Below are positions 13,701 through 25,424 of a stretch of 64,000 nt of DNA, piece after piece; the stretch's first letter is position 1, and every line of letters begins with the position of its first letter. The stretch covers positions 3,858,871 through 3,922,870 of the forward strand of contig CM040451.1 of assembly GCA_022749755.1 (NCBI GenBank). The letters run 5' to 3'. This stretch comes from Azadirachta indica (taxonomy: Eukaryota; Streptophyta; Magnoliopsida; Sapindales; Meliaceae). The translations under genes and the position numbers were made by a program. Under the pieces are notes generated by a model. The model saw only the letters and a list, made by a program, of their open reading frames with translations. It searched no databases and was not told where the DNA came from.

Positions 13701-14868
13701 TTTGTAATTTAGTGAATTACCTTTGCAGCAGCTCTGATCATGGCAGGGCCACCAATATCAATGTTCTCAATTCCATCTTCAAAATCAATTCCTCCAGCAG
13801 AAGTAACTTTCTCATAGAAGGGGTACAAGTTCACTACAACTACATCAAATGTACCTGTACAGATACTGTTTCAGCATAAAGCAAGCATGTACCAAATGTC
13901 CATACAAATTATACAACAATTACACAGACATTATAAGAGTTCAATGGTCACCCACCAATTCCATGTTCGTTGAGAGCATCCATATGGTGCTTTTGGTCTC
14001 TTCTAGCAAGAATAGCTCCATGAATGTTGGGGTGTAAAGTTTTCACACGACCATCAAGCTGAAATAAAAAACTAGCATTAATACTATAACTCAAAAGGGA
14101 TCTAGTATTAGGTTTCAACAACAAATTTTCTTGGAAAGGAAATTTATGGGGATAGAGGATAGAATATCTCAGGAAAAACCTTTAAATCATGTTAATGTTA
14201 GTCCCATTAAGGGGGTCCTAGGAAAGGTGAGACGGGCATAGCACTAATGTCAAATATTTTAACATAATATCACAGCTCCAAGAAAGCAAACAAATACTCT
14301 TGTACTTGAGAAACCAACTTTAGCACTTCAAAAGATAAGTTGTTAAATGACGTCTCTTCATTTTTGATGATTTGATTATGTAATAAAAACCTCTTTCTAT
14401 TCAAGTTAAATGCCTCAGAACCATCATATTTCACAGAACCTCAGCATGAGTCTAATGAAGTAGAATAAGAAGCCTTAACTAGAAAAGTCATTAATTGAAA
14501 ATGCACGCTCCATGTTTCAGCACAAAATTATTACAGATTCAAAGAAATAACCAACTTAGATACATAGCCCATCATATATCAAACGTTCATAGAAAAATAT
14601 TTTTTGACAGTTATTAAAATATTTAAATTATTGTATCAACACTAGGTTAAATTCATCCAACAAATTTACCATCTCTGGAAAACAGGTGAGCTGCTCCACT
14701 TTAGTCACTGACACCCCAGCTTTTTCTAGAGCAGTAGCTGTGCCTCCAGTCGAAACAATCGTGTATCTACATATTACCAAAAAGACTTCATCATAAACTT
14801 GCTACGTATGAAGAATAAATTTTTGGTTAAGCAAAATTTCCTCCAACAGATTATAAGATGAGTAATGA

Positions 14869-14906
<38 letters not shown>

Positions 14907-15389
14907 AAGAAGAATTTACCCCAATTCTTGTAACCCAGTTCCAAGAGAAGCCAAATCCTTTTTGTCTGACAAAGATATCAATGCTTGCTTCTTCCCTGTA
15001 AGAATATTAAAAAACATACAAAAATCACATCACAAACAATGCTATAAAAAAACCAAAAAGTATTTTTTTCCCTAAAAAAAGAAGAAATAAGAAAACTTTC
15101 AATCAAAGGGAATAGAGATGGTACCAGGGGAAGAGGACTGAGACTGATGGGCTAGAGCAGAAGCGGTTTGGGATTGAGCCATGGCTCTGATAGGAGAAAA
15201 GCTGGAGCGCAAAGAGGAAGTGTGAACGCCAAAGCAGAAGACAGAAGAAGAAGAAGAAGAAGAGAAAGCTGGTGTTCTGTTTCGTTGAAGAAAAGCGAAG
15301 TGGGTATTGGAGTGCAACCGGTGGAGAGTGTTGGTGGGTAGAATGGCGGCGGTTGCGTTGGTAGAGGAGGCGGCAGCCAACCTAAACAT
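10707..15389 (-). CDS. purH: Bifunctional AICAR transformylase/IMP cyclohydrolase (PurH/ATIC), 11 exons
   Basis: It catalyses the last two steps of de novo purine synthesis: formyl transfer from 10-formyl-tetrahydrofolate to AICAR, then cyclisation of FAICAR to IMP. Exons are 15125-15389, 14920-14995, 14670-14766, 13956-14058, 13721-13854, 12864-13041, 12467-12621, 11744-11953, 11162-11509, 10942-11068 and 10707-10858. They have GT-AG borders and continuous frame and give 614 residues. The first 75 or so residues are Ser/Ala/Thr-rich and resemble a plastid transit peptide. The cyclohydrolase half holds [34 protein letters not shown] and [14 protein letters not shown]. The transformylase half holds [15 protein letters not shown], the catalytic Lys-His block IVKHTNPCG, and [12 protein letters not shown]. 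It ends [15 protein letters not shown]. Every family block is present and the gene looks intact. Confidence 0.97.
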
Positions 15390-17552
15390 CTCTGTTGGTG
15401 TTGCCGTTTTGCAGGTTGTATTACTACTTCACTCTAAAGTACTTTGGGTTCGGTTGTTCTCTTCTCTACAGTGATTTCAGTTTGGTCTTACCGCATGTAT
15501 ACGCTACGCCGCGTTTCATTTACGAATAGTGTAATTATCAAATTACTCCAAATATTTTGTAAAACTAAAATTTTAGCTATAACCTTATTATTTATTATCA
15601 AAGTAGTCCATACATATAAAATTATTATCAAATTAGTCCATACATTTTGTAAAAATTAACTTATCATTAATAATAACAATGATATCAATAAGCAATAACA
15701 TAATATTACGATAAATGATTTGAGTATCATATTCTAAATTTTTTAATCTACACTAATAAAACTTAGCAATAAAAAAAATTACAAATGCAACAAAAAATAT
15801 TACTATGTATAACATTGAATTACAACAATTTTTATACGTTTATATATATATATATATTTATATATCTATATTTGATATATTTTTTTATAAAAAAAAAAAA
15901 GAGTTAAAGGGTGGGGGCTCAAGATAGATCAACTTTAATTTTCTTTTTCTAAGTATTAAAGTTGGATGGAATTGATCATAGGCTTGCCTACTAGGGTTTC
16001 TTTAAAAAGAATTTCATTATGCTCCCTTTATCTTTGATTATTTTGGAAGACATTGAACATCACAATGGAAAGTAAAAGGTAATCATCTTTATTTATTTAT
16101 TCATTAAAAAAATTATAATCCTCTAAAGATTGTAAAAAAAAAAATAGTAGGTAAATTAAGGTTTCGTTTGATATTATGATGACGTGACTTTTAAATTACA
16201 ACGGATGTGGAATGAAAATATTTTATGTTAAGTATTAATAAAAAAAATATATATTTTTTAACTTTAAAGTATAATAGAATTGCGGTAATATCAAATTAAG
16301 TTTATAATTATTTTCAAATTGATTTGATTTTGATAAAAATATACCAAAAGAGTAACACTACAATTTTTATTCTAAATAATATAGAAAAAGTAATGCTATA
16401 AAGTCAATTTTCACGTTACTTAAAATATACAAATTGAGAACTATAATATTATTTATCTATTAAATATATATAATGTGTTTTTCTTTTATATTTAATGTTT
16501 TTAGATTTTTCTTTTAAATTTTTGTGTGTATATATATATATAAACAATCCCTTAATTTTACACAATTCTTTAAACCATTCAATTGGTTGAATTTTAACAA
16601 AATGTGAATGCAATTATTTTAAATTAAAAATTTATGTTGTAAAATTGGTGTCACTATATTTACACCTAAGAAAGATCAGTGGTACAAAATTAATGCCACT
16701 ATTTTAAATTGAAAATCTAGCTTATAAAATTAATGTCACTGTAAACTATAATTTATATACATATTATATTTAATTTTAATTATTAAAAATATTTAAATTT
16801 AATGATTTATAAATAATATAAAAAAATATATGTATACGTTAAGAGTGATTCACCCTCCTTGTAGATATAACTTTGAGTTTTCTCTTCATCCGATCACACA
16901 TATTAAAATTTTCATCTCTTAAATTAACTTTAATTGCTTTCTTATATTATAAACAATTTATTAAACTATTAGATGTTTTGTATAGCAATGCACACTAGTA
17001 AGGTGAAAACCTATTCATTTGGATTTCATCCCTTTTAACCAAATAGCAAACGGGTCATTGAATTAATTAATGTATATTTCTACAAACTAATGACTGGAAC
17101 TTTAATAAGTAAAGAAAATTTTGAATCTGAACGCTTTTATACAACACAAGGCCCTTAAAAAGGCACTCAAACTGAACAATATTTACAAATAGCTCTTCCT
17201 AAACTGAGAAGAAGAACCCAAAAATAAAGAGAAAACACAAGGGTATCTTCCAGACTCCTTATGTTTTCCAATATCAAGCTGGCTGCAGATAGCTACCATA
17301 TGCTTGTCCATTTGAAAATCCAAACATGCTAATGGATCTTGTTCTCCATATCTGATTGCTCTAATTCTATTGATCTTAGCTAGTTGACACCTGCAGGAGA
17401 AACCATATTTTTTGAATCAGCATCTTATTAACTTTCATATTCCTATGCAGAAATGAAATCGATGTTAACCACACTTCCTGCATACATGATATAGAAGGGC
17501 AGCAGAAGCTGAAAATATAGAAACCTTAGTTAGACAACTTATACTACAACAG
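15390..17552. other. Intergenic region between PurH promoter and FAR1-like 3' end
   Basis: The right-hand bases next to 15390 form the PurH promoter and leader. The middle (about 15500-17100) is AT-rich, with no recognisable protein and no repeat copied elsewhere that I could see. From about 17150 upward the composition rises, probably marking the 3' untranslated region of the FAR1-like gene on the minus strand. Confidence 0.45.
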
Positions 17553-20500
17553 CTAGTGAGAGAGGTGTTTTGTTTGTTGCGTATGCTTTGATGGCATGGC
17601 ATGCAACTGAGAGGGTCCGACATCAGACTGGTCCTGGAATGAAAGTCAAAAACTCGATAAGGAATCAGTGAATACAAAATGGCAGATAATCCCAGGAGGT
17701 AAGTTGAATACCATGTCTTGTAAACCATCCTGAATATCGAAGCAATTTGGGATATTCTGCTGTCTGAAATGCAACTGTCCCTGCAAGAATTTAATAGGTA
17801 ATGCTATCAGTCAACACCTCAAATGAACAGAAAGAAAAGCTTAGGACCTCATTGAATATTTTGAGGTGTCCATGTAAGACAGTGTTAGCCCGGTAAAGCA
17901 TGAATTTTGATTTTCATAATATGATAACTGCTATCATAATCCCATACAAAAGCATAATCATTAGCAACAATACCGAATGCCATACCATCCCATGCAACCT
18001 TTGCTGGGTGATGTAATGAGCATCATGGACTGGTGCAATAGAGTTCAGTTGTCCCTACAACACAAATAATAGCAAAATTTAGATGTCGTATGCAGAGTTA
18101 ACTAAAATGATATTCACATAGATTAGCTAATTTGTAATATGCATTACCAGCCTTTGCATGTTCTGTTGATTGCTGTAATAATCATCACGGCCTGAAGTTA
18201 TTGAGTTTAATTGTCCCTAAAGAATAAAATAGAAAGGCAAAAATTGATTAAATACTCTTTCAAATAAGAATATTGTCCTGGTATCATAAACATGCATTTA
18301 TAAATTGTTGAATAATAAATCCATAGTTTACAATCTAACAAGGGAAAAAGACCTCATACCATTCCCTGTACAATTTGTTGAGCGCTGAAATAGCCATCAA
18401 GGGTTGGAGTTCTTGAGTTCAGTTGTTCCTGTGATACATTTTCAGGAGCACTCATCATTCAAATTACTTCTAAAATAGTTTAAACCATAAATTCCTATTC
18501 AACACATTTGCTTTACTATTAGATTATATCCTACCATCCCTTGCATTCTCTCAGCTGTGTCATATGAGCAATCAAGGGCTGGTGCTCGTAAATTTGTGGG
18601 GCCCTGCAAGTATTGAACCAACACTCAGATATTCCTCTATAAAGAAACATCATAACCAGATTTCATCACACAATATAAATAACCATTTGTTGCCAGTTGT
18701 CATGCATCCCAATGGTTATAACCTCTGTTTCTTGATGTACCTACAGAATATGCAAAAGGCCTACTAAATTAGATAATCATTTAACAGAATTTGAACACAG
18801 GCTAGCATATAAGTGTAATTACCAGGTAGAACTCAACTAACCTGTCCTTTCTTTGATGTACTGTTCTTTTTGTTGGTCTTCAAAGTTTTTTTGTCTTGGT
18901 TAAGTTCTTCATAGTCATGAGCACCTTGAGTTGATGGCGAAGTTGATTCCATTACACTCTGAATTGAATTATTCAGAGTCTCACACTTTCTCAAAGCTTC
19001 TTCCAGTGCCCTGAATACAATATTGTAACTCTCTTGAGATAGAGAACCCTCATCACCTAGCTTAAAGGCTCGATGACAAAGGTCATTGTAGCGTTGAACC
19101 CTAGACTTGACCAACTCAGAGTTTCCTCCCCTTGTTTGCCTACTCTTTGCATCCTTTGTCCAACGTGTCAATATATACTGTGATGGTATGCTGTGTAAAC
19201 CAAACATTTGCAGAACAATCAACACATGTCTACAAAGAAAACCGTTGAACTCAAATGACCGACATAAACAAGAAATATCTGATGTTGTTTCATTCCACAC
19301 CACCACAAAATCTTGATTTTCTTCAAAATCTTGAACCTTAAAAGTCTTGGTTGGTCCATCTTCACTTTCCTTTCTTGGATGACAAGCAACTACTCCCAAA
19401 ACCTCAACCTGAAATTTCTTAAATATTGCATGTGTATACAATGTTGCCATTTGTTTCCCAAATGGAGAAGGAGACTTCAATCCAGGTTGTTTATGCCTAC
19501 TCTCAAAGTCTGCTCTTGCTTCCTCTTCACACTTTTCTTTCAGAATTGCTTTGTATTGATCAAAAAACTCTTTCAATGTAGTTTTCCTCTGCATGTATTT
19601 GTCAAAGAAAGAATTTATGCTCTCTGATCGTTGAATTGAAGACATCCCAGCCAAAAAAATGCCTTTCATAAATGTTGGTATCCACCGTTCACGATCTTCA
19701 TATAATGACTGAAACCAAACGTCATGTCTTAAATTGAACCTATCAACAATTTTAGACCATCTCTTTTCAAACTGTTCACTTGTAAATGATTTAAAAATAC
19801 ACTTGTTAAATTTGGTCATAAAGTTTTCATGTTGCCTCGTCACATAACTGAGCTTCTCAGGAATCTTACTAAATATATGCCACAAACAAAAACAATGACG
19901 AGAACCAGGGAAAACTTCTGCAATAGCTTCTTTCAGGGCATTGTCCTGGTCACTAAGTATCACACTTGGAGCATGTCCACCCATTGCTCTCAGCCATGAT
20001 CGCAAAAGCCAAGTATATGTTGATTTAGTCTCATCTGCAACTAGCACACACCCAAGCAACAGAAACTGCGAATGATGGTTCACCCCAATAAAGGGAGCAA
20101 ATGGCAGTTTATATTCATTCTTGATATATGTTGTGTCAAAAAAGACTACATCACCAAAATTGCTACAATCAACCCTACTTTTGGCATCAACCCAGAAGAC
20201 ATTTCTTAACTGCTGCTCTTCATTCAGGTCTATAGCATAAAAGAAGTTAGGATTCTCATCTTGCATATGTGTAAAATGATCAAGCATAACTTGAGCATCG
20301 CCCTCCTCTAAAGCTATACGTCGAGCACTTCCTAATTGATTTGTAGCAGTACCTTTCTGACTATCAAGTTTCTTATACCCACCAGATTTTCTTGACATTG
20401 TGACAAACATTCTTTTTGTTCTTTCTCGAATAGCATGTAAAGCATCAACGTTACTATTACCAAGATCTAAATTCCTATGACCCCTAAAGTAATATGCTTG

Positions 20501-21121
20501 GTCTGGGAATATTTCATGGTTATGCTCCTTTATGAAATTGCGAATAATCCATCTTCCATCTTCTTGCCTTCTTTTCACATGCATGCAAGCCTTACAATCT
20601 GTTTTCGACCAAGACCGATTAATTCTACCCCGTTTTCTTTTGATGGGAATGCTTGTCATACTATCAGTATTTGCGGCTTCTGCAGCTTCAACTGTACTTG
20701 ATTCTCGCTTACTTCCATACCGAGTACATACAAATTTTGCATCGATAAATTTACCAGATATTCTTGATCGACGGCTAGCCTTTATTATGGTGGCAAAACC
20801 CACTAACTTGGCATATTCTTTATAGAAAGAAAATGCTTCTTCCTTTGATTCAAATTCCATTCCCTCATGGGGCTCTATAGTTTTCAAAGAATTAAGGTTA
20901 ATTTCATCTCCAGCATGCACTTTCTGTCTACCATCTACCCCTATTCCACTAATATTAGGCCTAGTATTCTCCTTATTGTTACCAGAACTATTTGAACAAT
21001 CCACAATGAATCCACCTCTATTACTCCCTCCATCATCAGCATTACCCATGTTAACATTCACATTGGACCTATTGTCTTCCTTATAATATTCTCTTGAAGG
21101 TTGTTCAATATCTATTCCCAT
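17553..21121 (-). CDS. FAR1/FHY3-family (FAR1-RELATED SEQUENCE) protein, 8 coding exons
   Basis: FAR1/FHY3 proteins are transposase-derived nuclear transcription factors of phytochrome A signalling. The large exon 18842-21121 is followed by 18684-18740, 18535-18603, 18360-18428, 18148-18216, 17986-18054, 17712-17780 and 17553-17633, all in phase 0, for 920 residues. I start at the ATG at 21121; a TTG lies just upstream in frame. Residues about 85-205 are the FAR1 DNA-binding domain (EAFSFYKEYAKLVGFAT, TDCKACMHVKRR, EHNHE). The MULE transposase-like domain follows, with DTTYIKNEYKLPFAPFIG near 330 and ILSDQDNALKEAI near 390. The SWIM zinc finger reads CLCRSFEFNGFLCRHVLIVL. The C-terminus carries GQLNSI repeats like those I recall in Arabidopsis FAR1. 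If splicing at 18842 fails, the frame ends two residues later. The exact family member is uncertain. Confidence 0.9.
17712..18603 (-). repeat. Array of five 69-nt duplicated exons in the FAR1-like gene
   Basis: Five successive exons (18535-18603, 18360-18428, 18148-18216, 17986-18054, 17712-17780) are each exactly 69 nt, start and end in phase 0, and encode 23 residues. Three share GQLNS or EQLNS near the start and a QQ-x-x-x-G-M type end, for example GQLNSIAPVHDAHYITQQRL. This pattern is best explained by repeated duplication of one exon with its introns. Any exon could be skipped without changing frame. Confidence 0.85.
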
Positions 21122-22060
21122 CAAAAACTACTTAATACAAGCATTCTACAAATATACCTGAAAGATTAAACAAGACAAGACAACATCAAATTTTTGATGC
21201 CAACAAAAGAGTATCCAAAACAACATCAAGATGTTTTAGAACGAGATCACATCTAGTTACATGTGCAATTCAAATGAAATCTCAGTACTGTAATATGAAT
21301 AATACAGTCCAAAACAAAAAAAATCTCTTAGTAAATCTGACTTACCAGTCAGTAAACAAAGTGGAAAGAGAGTTACTACCATCCATTAATCCAAACCAGA
21401 AATCACGAAATTGAAATTGGTGAAGATATACTTCACAAAATTGAATACCTGACCCAACAAGAATCATTACAACAGTTTCAACAGTGAACATTTCACAACA
21501 AAAACCAACATTTGATTAAATAGCAACTTACCCAGAATCTCACCTCAGAGATTAACCCACAAATTTACAGTAAAAAATTGAAATGACATTTACCCACTTA
21601 ACTAAATTTCTTTATCAACTAAAAAAGAATATCAATAATAGTCAAAAATTGAAAATTTCATAGAAAAGAGTAGCAGCAGAGCACTAATTTCGAAGCAACA
21701 ACAGAAAAAATGGCAAAAACCCACTTCATAAAATCAACTAACTAATTAGAAAAGAACCTATAAAACAATAAAAGCTTCAAAATTTAACGCATCAGAAACA
21801 AAGTGAACTCAGAAAGTAGCTAAGATATAGTTAAATTGAGATACTTCAGTGACTACATATGCATACTGGACTGAAAGAAAAACACAGCAGGCAAAATTAA
21901 AATTAAGAATAAAGGTACAATTACAAATAGATATTATGCGGAGAGGGCAAGAGAATTTACCTGAATTGAAAGACAATTTGAGCAGCAGTATGAGAGTACG
22001 GAAATTTTCTGGGCGAGTAGAAAAGCTCCTGTTTTTTTAATTTGAATTAGGGCAAGATGA
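21122..22060 (-). promoter_or_regulatory. FAR1-like gene leader region with untranslated exon(s)
   Basis: Upstream of the start codon, an acceptor TTTAATCTTTCAG gives a short leader exon segment at 21122-21157. On the minus strand a likely first untranslated exon ends at 21961 (TTCAATTCAG/GTAAATTC) and begins near 22050. A further possible leader splice site lies near 21450 (GGGTCAG/GTATTC). No coding potential was seen in between. These assignments rest on splice-site words only. Confidence 0.4.
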
Positions 22061-22642
22061 AAATGAATGTCGTACTCGCAGTTTTCGGATTTACGATACT
22101 CGCGCTTTTCTGCCAGTAGTGGGTCCGGTCAGGCACCTGCCACGTGGACTGACCGTAATTTTATTATTGTTATTTTTTTACTCTTCTTTTTTTCATACAT
22201 TGAATAATTATATATTACTAAAATAAAATAAAAATAAAAATTAAGTTTATATGATTGAAATTTAATATATAGAATTTATTTAATCATTTGTAAAATATGA
22301 TATGTCAAATTAAAAACAATATTAAACACATAATCCTTATTCCTTATTGATTAAATATTCTTGTGTTGCTGAGGATAAATGTAATGAATGTGATTCCTGG
22401 GCCGTGCCTAAACCAACATTCGGTAAATATAAAAAATAAATAAATAAATAAATAACTTAAAAAAGATGAAAAGAAAAATTGACAGTTGAAATGAAATGAA
22501 TGAGTTCATTAATATATTATATTACTGCAACTATTTCGAGGTATTAGCACATACAATTTGATCACATGATCAGATCATCATCATTTACAGTCACAATCAC
22601 AATTAAATGTTACACAAAAAAATGTTGCTCTTGTTGCCATTT
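22061..22642. other. Intergenic region, FAR1-like promoter and PAP copy 1 3' flank
   Basis: The left part should contain the FAR1-like promoter. The segment from about 22341 to 22642 aligns, as reverse complement, with the 3' flank of PAP copy 3 (62485 to about 62785), including GTGTTGCTGAGGATAAATGTAATGAATG. The duplicated PAP unit therefore extends some 300 bp beyond the stop codon. Confidence 0.5.
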
Positions 22643-24511
22643 TTACTTCACCAGAGAAGTAAATTGGAGCTTTATAATTGGCTTTTGAGGTGCTGTGAAT
22701 GGAGCACTGAAGCATGGTGCTGTAAGCTCAGCAGGCTCAAGCTCTTCTAAACTTGCTAATGCTGCTGCAACTGTTGCTCTCACATTCACATTTGAGACTT
22801 TCACTTCACTCAGTACTGATCTCACTTCATCTTCTTCAACTTCCTTACCTTCTTTCGGGATGCTTTCCTTGCCTGGTGAAGGAGGCTCCATTGATGCATT
22901 TCTTATGAGAGAAGCATCACTCTGCGAGGAATTCTGATCATAACATCTCGCTTTTTCTTCCAATTTTGCATCTGGAACTGGTTTCTGCCTCTTACTACCA
23001 CTGCTTGCATTTGCTTCACCCTGTTTTCTCTTCTTCCCCTTAAGAGATTTACGGGGTCGAACTCCTCCAGGAAAGACAAAATCAGGAATGTTTCCGCATC
23101 TTAAATGAGATATATGCACTTTCATTCCAGGTTTCAAACAGTTGTACATCTCCACAGTGCACTTGAATTCCTCAACAGTCGATCTCATATCAAATGGTTC
23201 ACCTTCCTGAGGACAAACTCCTTGTTTTCGCCTTATTCCCATGAAATAATAACAATGGAGTGGTTTACATTTCTCTGAAAAATCACCAGGGTGTAGACGG
23301 CACTGAAGCACACCATGCATGTCCCTCTCAATCTTAAGAGTCAGCTGACGAAGTCTTGATTCAACCCAGCCTTTCCACTGTCTCAAATCAGCAGCATTCT
23401 TAGCAGTTATGTGTATTTGCAGGTAGTTCTTGAAGGCTTCAAAGAAATGGAAGGGCTCGAAAAGGCTAATCCAACCTCTTTTGTTTGCCTCAATCTCCTC
23501 GCACATTTGACTTGCATGTTGAAATTCTTCTTGGATAATGCACAATGTACTGGATGAAACATTGTAGCTGGAGTTCATACAAGGATACGAAGGAGTTATT
23601 ATCGGCATCAGATGTTTCCTGTCTCTTAAATTCCTTCTCGGATCCCAAACAGGATGTCCCATTGGCAGATGTTGAATTGGACATAACATAACAGGATTAG
23701 GCCACTTCCATTGTGAAAAAATCTTGAAGAATCGACAAACCAGAACATTAGGCAGAGCATTCGGGTAGAGCTGACAGATTCTAGCTACAAGCAATGCCCA
23801 GTTGATACCGCCAAGAAACCCCATCACATTGGAATAAATCCCCCTTCTCTTTGCCCAATATTTCAGACATCTCAACGTGGTTCGGAAATTCATAATATTA
23901 GGGACCAAACACAAAATCCTATCAGTAACCCTGCATCCATTAAGACAACAAACAGTCTGCTCATCAACATCCTGCAACAATGAGTCGTGTAAAATATCCA
24001 AATCCTCAGGAATCACCCACAGTTGCAACTGTGCATAGAGAAGATCCACAGAAACCCCATTAAACTTAAACTTGATGACAGGTACACGAGCATCAGGAAC
24101 AGGTTGTAAGTCCTGTATTTCAGGAATTTCTTCGAGCATTCTCTGAAGTTTGCCGAAGAAATCATCATGTCTAGTAACATACCGAGGTCCAACGCAGAGA
24201 GCATCAATGTCTGCACCAGGGCCATATACTCCCAAACGATATGAACCAAATGTAAAGAGCTTGGCGTTAGCTGATTCAACCAGTTGCGGATTTAATATTC
24301 CTTTATCAACAATAACCTTTTTCACCCATTCCTTAATAATCTCGTCCAATCTTCCCAACACCTTCTCCCTTATCACAGCTCCTTCCTCATTTTCAATCAA
24401 TTTCTCATCTTCCAACAACTTTTCCAACTCCAGAGACTTGATCACGTCGACTTCCGATGGGCCGACACTTGAAATCGCTTCCCCTACCCCTAAGCTTTTG
24501 ACGGAACCCAT
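22643..24511 (-). CDS. Canonical nuclear poly(A) polymerase, intronless, copy 1
   Basis: Poly(A) polymerase adds adenosines to cleaved pre-mRNA 3' ends. The 622-residue frame is one exon from ATG to stop. The nucleotidyltransferase motif FGSYRLGVYGPGADIDALC places the catalytic aspartates at residues 101 and 103; the third is D156 in FNGVSVDLLYA. The central domain contains TTLRCLKYWAKRRGIYSNV, and the block MPIITPSYPCMNSSYNVS is typical of eukaryotic canonical PAPs. A basic stretch (KGKKRKQG and KRQKP, about 470-500) may be a nuclear signal. The tail ends KPIIKLQFTSLVK. The length is shorter than the 700-odd residues of the long plant nuclear PAPs as I recall them. Plant PAP genes are normally intron-rich, so an origin by retroposition is likely (inference). 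It differs from copies 2 and 3 in many residues, for example VYGPG against VHGPG. Confidence 0.93.
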   Translation of the reverse strand: MGSVKSLGVGEAISSVGPSEVDVIKSLELEKLLEDEKLIENEEGAVIREKVLGRLDEIIKEWVKKVIVDKGILNPQLVESANAKLFTFGSYRLGVYGPGADIDALCVGPRYVTRHDDFFGKLQRMLEEIPEIQDLQPVPDARVPVIKFKFNGVSVDLLYAQLQLWVIPEDLDILHDSLLQDVDEQTVCCLNGCRVTDRILCLVPNIMNFRTTLRCLKYWAKRRGIYSNVMGFLGGINWALLVARICQLYPNALPNVLVCRFFKIFSQWKWPNPVMLCPIQHLPMGHPVWDPRRNLRDRKHLMPIITPSYPCMNSSYNVSSSTLCIIQEEFQHASQMCEEIEANKRGWISLFEPFHFFEAFKNYLQIHITAKNAADLRQWKGWVESRLRQLTLKIERDMHGVLQCRLHPGDFSEKCKPLHCYYFMGIRRKQGVCPQEGEPFDMRSTVEEFKCTVEMYNCLKPGMKVHISHLRCGNIPDFVFPGGVRPRKSLKGKKRKQGEANASSGSKRQKPVPDAKLEEKARCYDQNSSQSDASLIRNASMEPPSPGKESIPKEGKEVEEDEVRSVLSEVKVSNVNVRATVAAALASLEELEPAELTAPCFSAPFTAPQKPIIKLQFTSLVK

Positions 24512-25016
24512 CTGAGAGCTCCTTATATTGACTAAAATAGTATCAAGAACAAACCCTAATCACGTCGATATTGAAATCAAAATCAAAAGTCGTAAACTTG
24601 AAAGCTTTGAAAGCCCGTTTGCAGAACTGAACCCACTTCCGATCTTCTCAAAGCAAAACCCACGCAAGAAACACTCGAATCAGTATTGCTCGAAAGAGAA
24701 AACCTAATTGCAATGATAGAGCGATCAGAAACTAAAGATGAAAATTTTAACTCGTATTTTCAAAACTCAAACCCGCATCTCAACTTTCTTGAAGAAAAAA
24801 TTCACTCTCACGAAGATTCCTTCCGATTACCTGAAGCTTATCAATTGCTAGCGTGGAAACTGATATTCTCTTTCCGAGAACTAAAACTATAATCAAATTC
24901 AAATTGAAGATGTAATTGCAGGGATGATTGGTTTCTTACTTTCAGTTACCGTTGTGGCTTTAGACTTGACTTCGGAAGCAAGCAGGCGGTTCGAGTATTT
25001 ATAGTTTATCATGGGA
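24512..25016 (-). promoter_or_regulatory. PAP copy 1 promoter and leader
   Basis: A TATA box (TATAAATA) lies on the minus strand at 24996-25003, giving a leader of roughly 450 nt before the ATG. The leader and promoter align closely with those of PAP copies 2 and 3 and with the orphan copies at 56.2 and 57.0 kb. A conserved GGGGGCGGAA word lies just upstream of the TATA box (25027-25036 region), and CCACAACGGTAACTG, an AACGG MYB-type core, lies at about 24945-24959. Whether these sites are used is unknown. Confidence 0.6.
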
Positions 25017-25424
25017 TTAATTTCGTTCCGCCCCCTTGTTGTTGAATGTTTTCAAATAATTTTCTAATTGTCTGTAAATCTGCGAAATAGTACGCCTCTT
25101 TAACCGTCTGGCCCTTACCATTAAAATTAGGATTAAAGTTACTAAATTTAGGTTAAAAATCAGAATTTTAAAATATTATAATAATAGTAATAAAAATAAA
25201 AATCTATAATATCACTATGAAACACCAATTTATATGAAAAGATTTCTTCAATTTCACTAAACACCACAACACTAATCAATTTGTATTAAAATATTTCATG
25301 TAACTTTATTTAATAACCATTTCATCTTAATAATGCAAATTAAACTCAATAATAAAAAATAAAATTGAAAATAAGCTGTTTTTCTATTGTTTTCCATTGT
25401 TGTGTTTTGTATATGTTTTTCATC
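25017..25424. other. Upstream flank of PAP copy 1
   Basis: This AT-rich segment matches the upstream of PAP copy 2 as far as about 25150. The segment 25130-25335 instead matches, as reverse complement, 56690-56890, the sequence ahead of an orphan PAP promoter. It has no gene. Confidence 0.5.

Noticed and set aside
20477..20825. Plus-strand frames opposite the FAR1-like exon
   Set aside because: They are shadows of the FAR1 DNA-binding domain coding strand.
17553..21121. Classifying the FAR1-like gene as an active MULE transposon
   Set aside because: It has a FAR1-type N-terminal domain, spliced C-terminal exons and untranslated leader exons, with no terminal inverted repeats seen; it is a domesticated FAR1/FRS gene.
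24150..24515. 121-codon frame antisense to PAP copy 1 (also seen opposite copies 2 and 3)
   Set aside because: It mirrors the well-conserved PAP coding strand, so conservation is explained by PAP itself; no domain was recognised.
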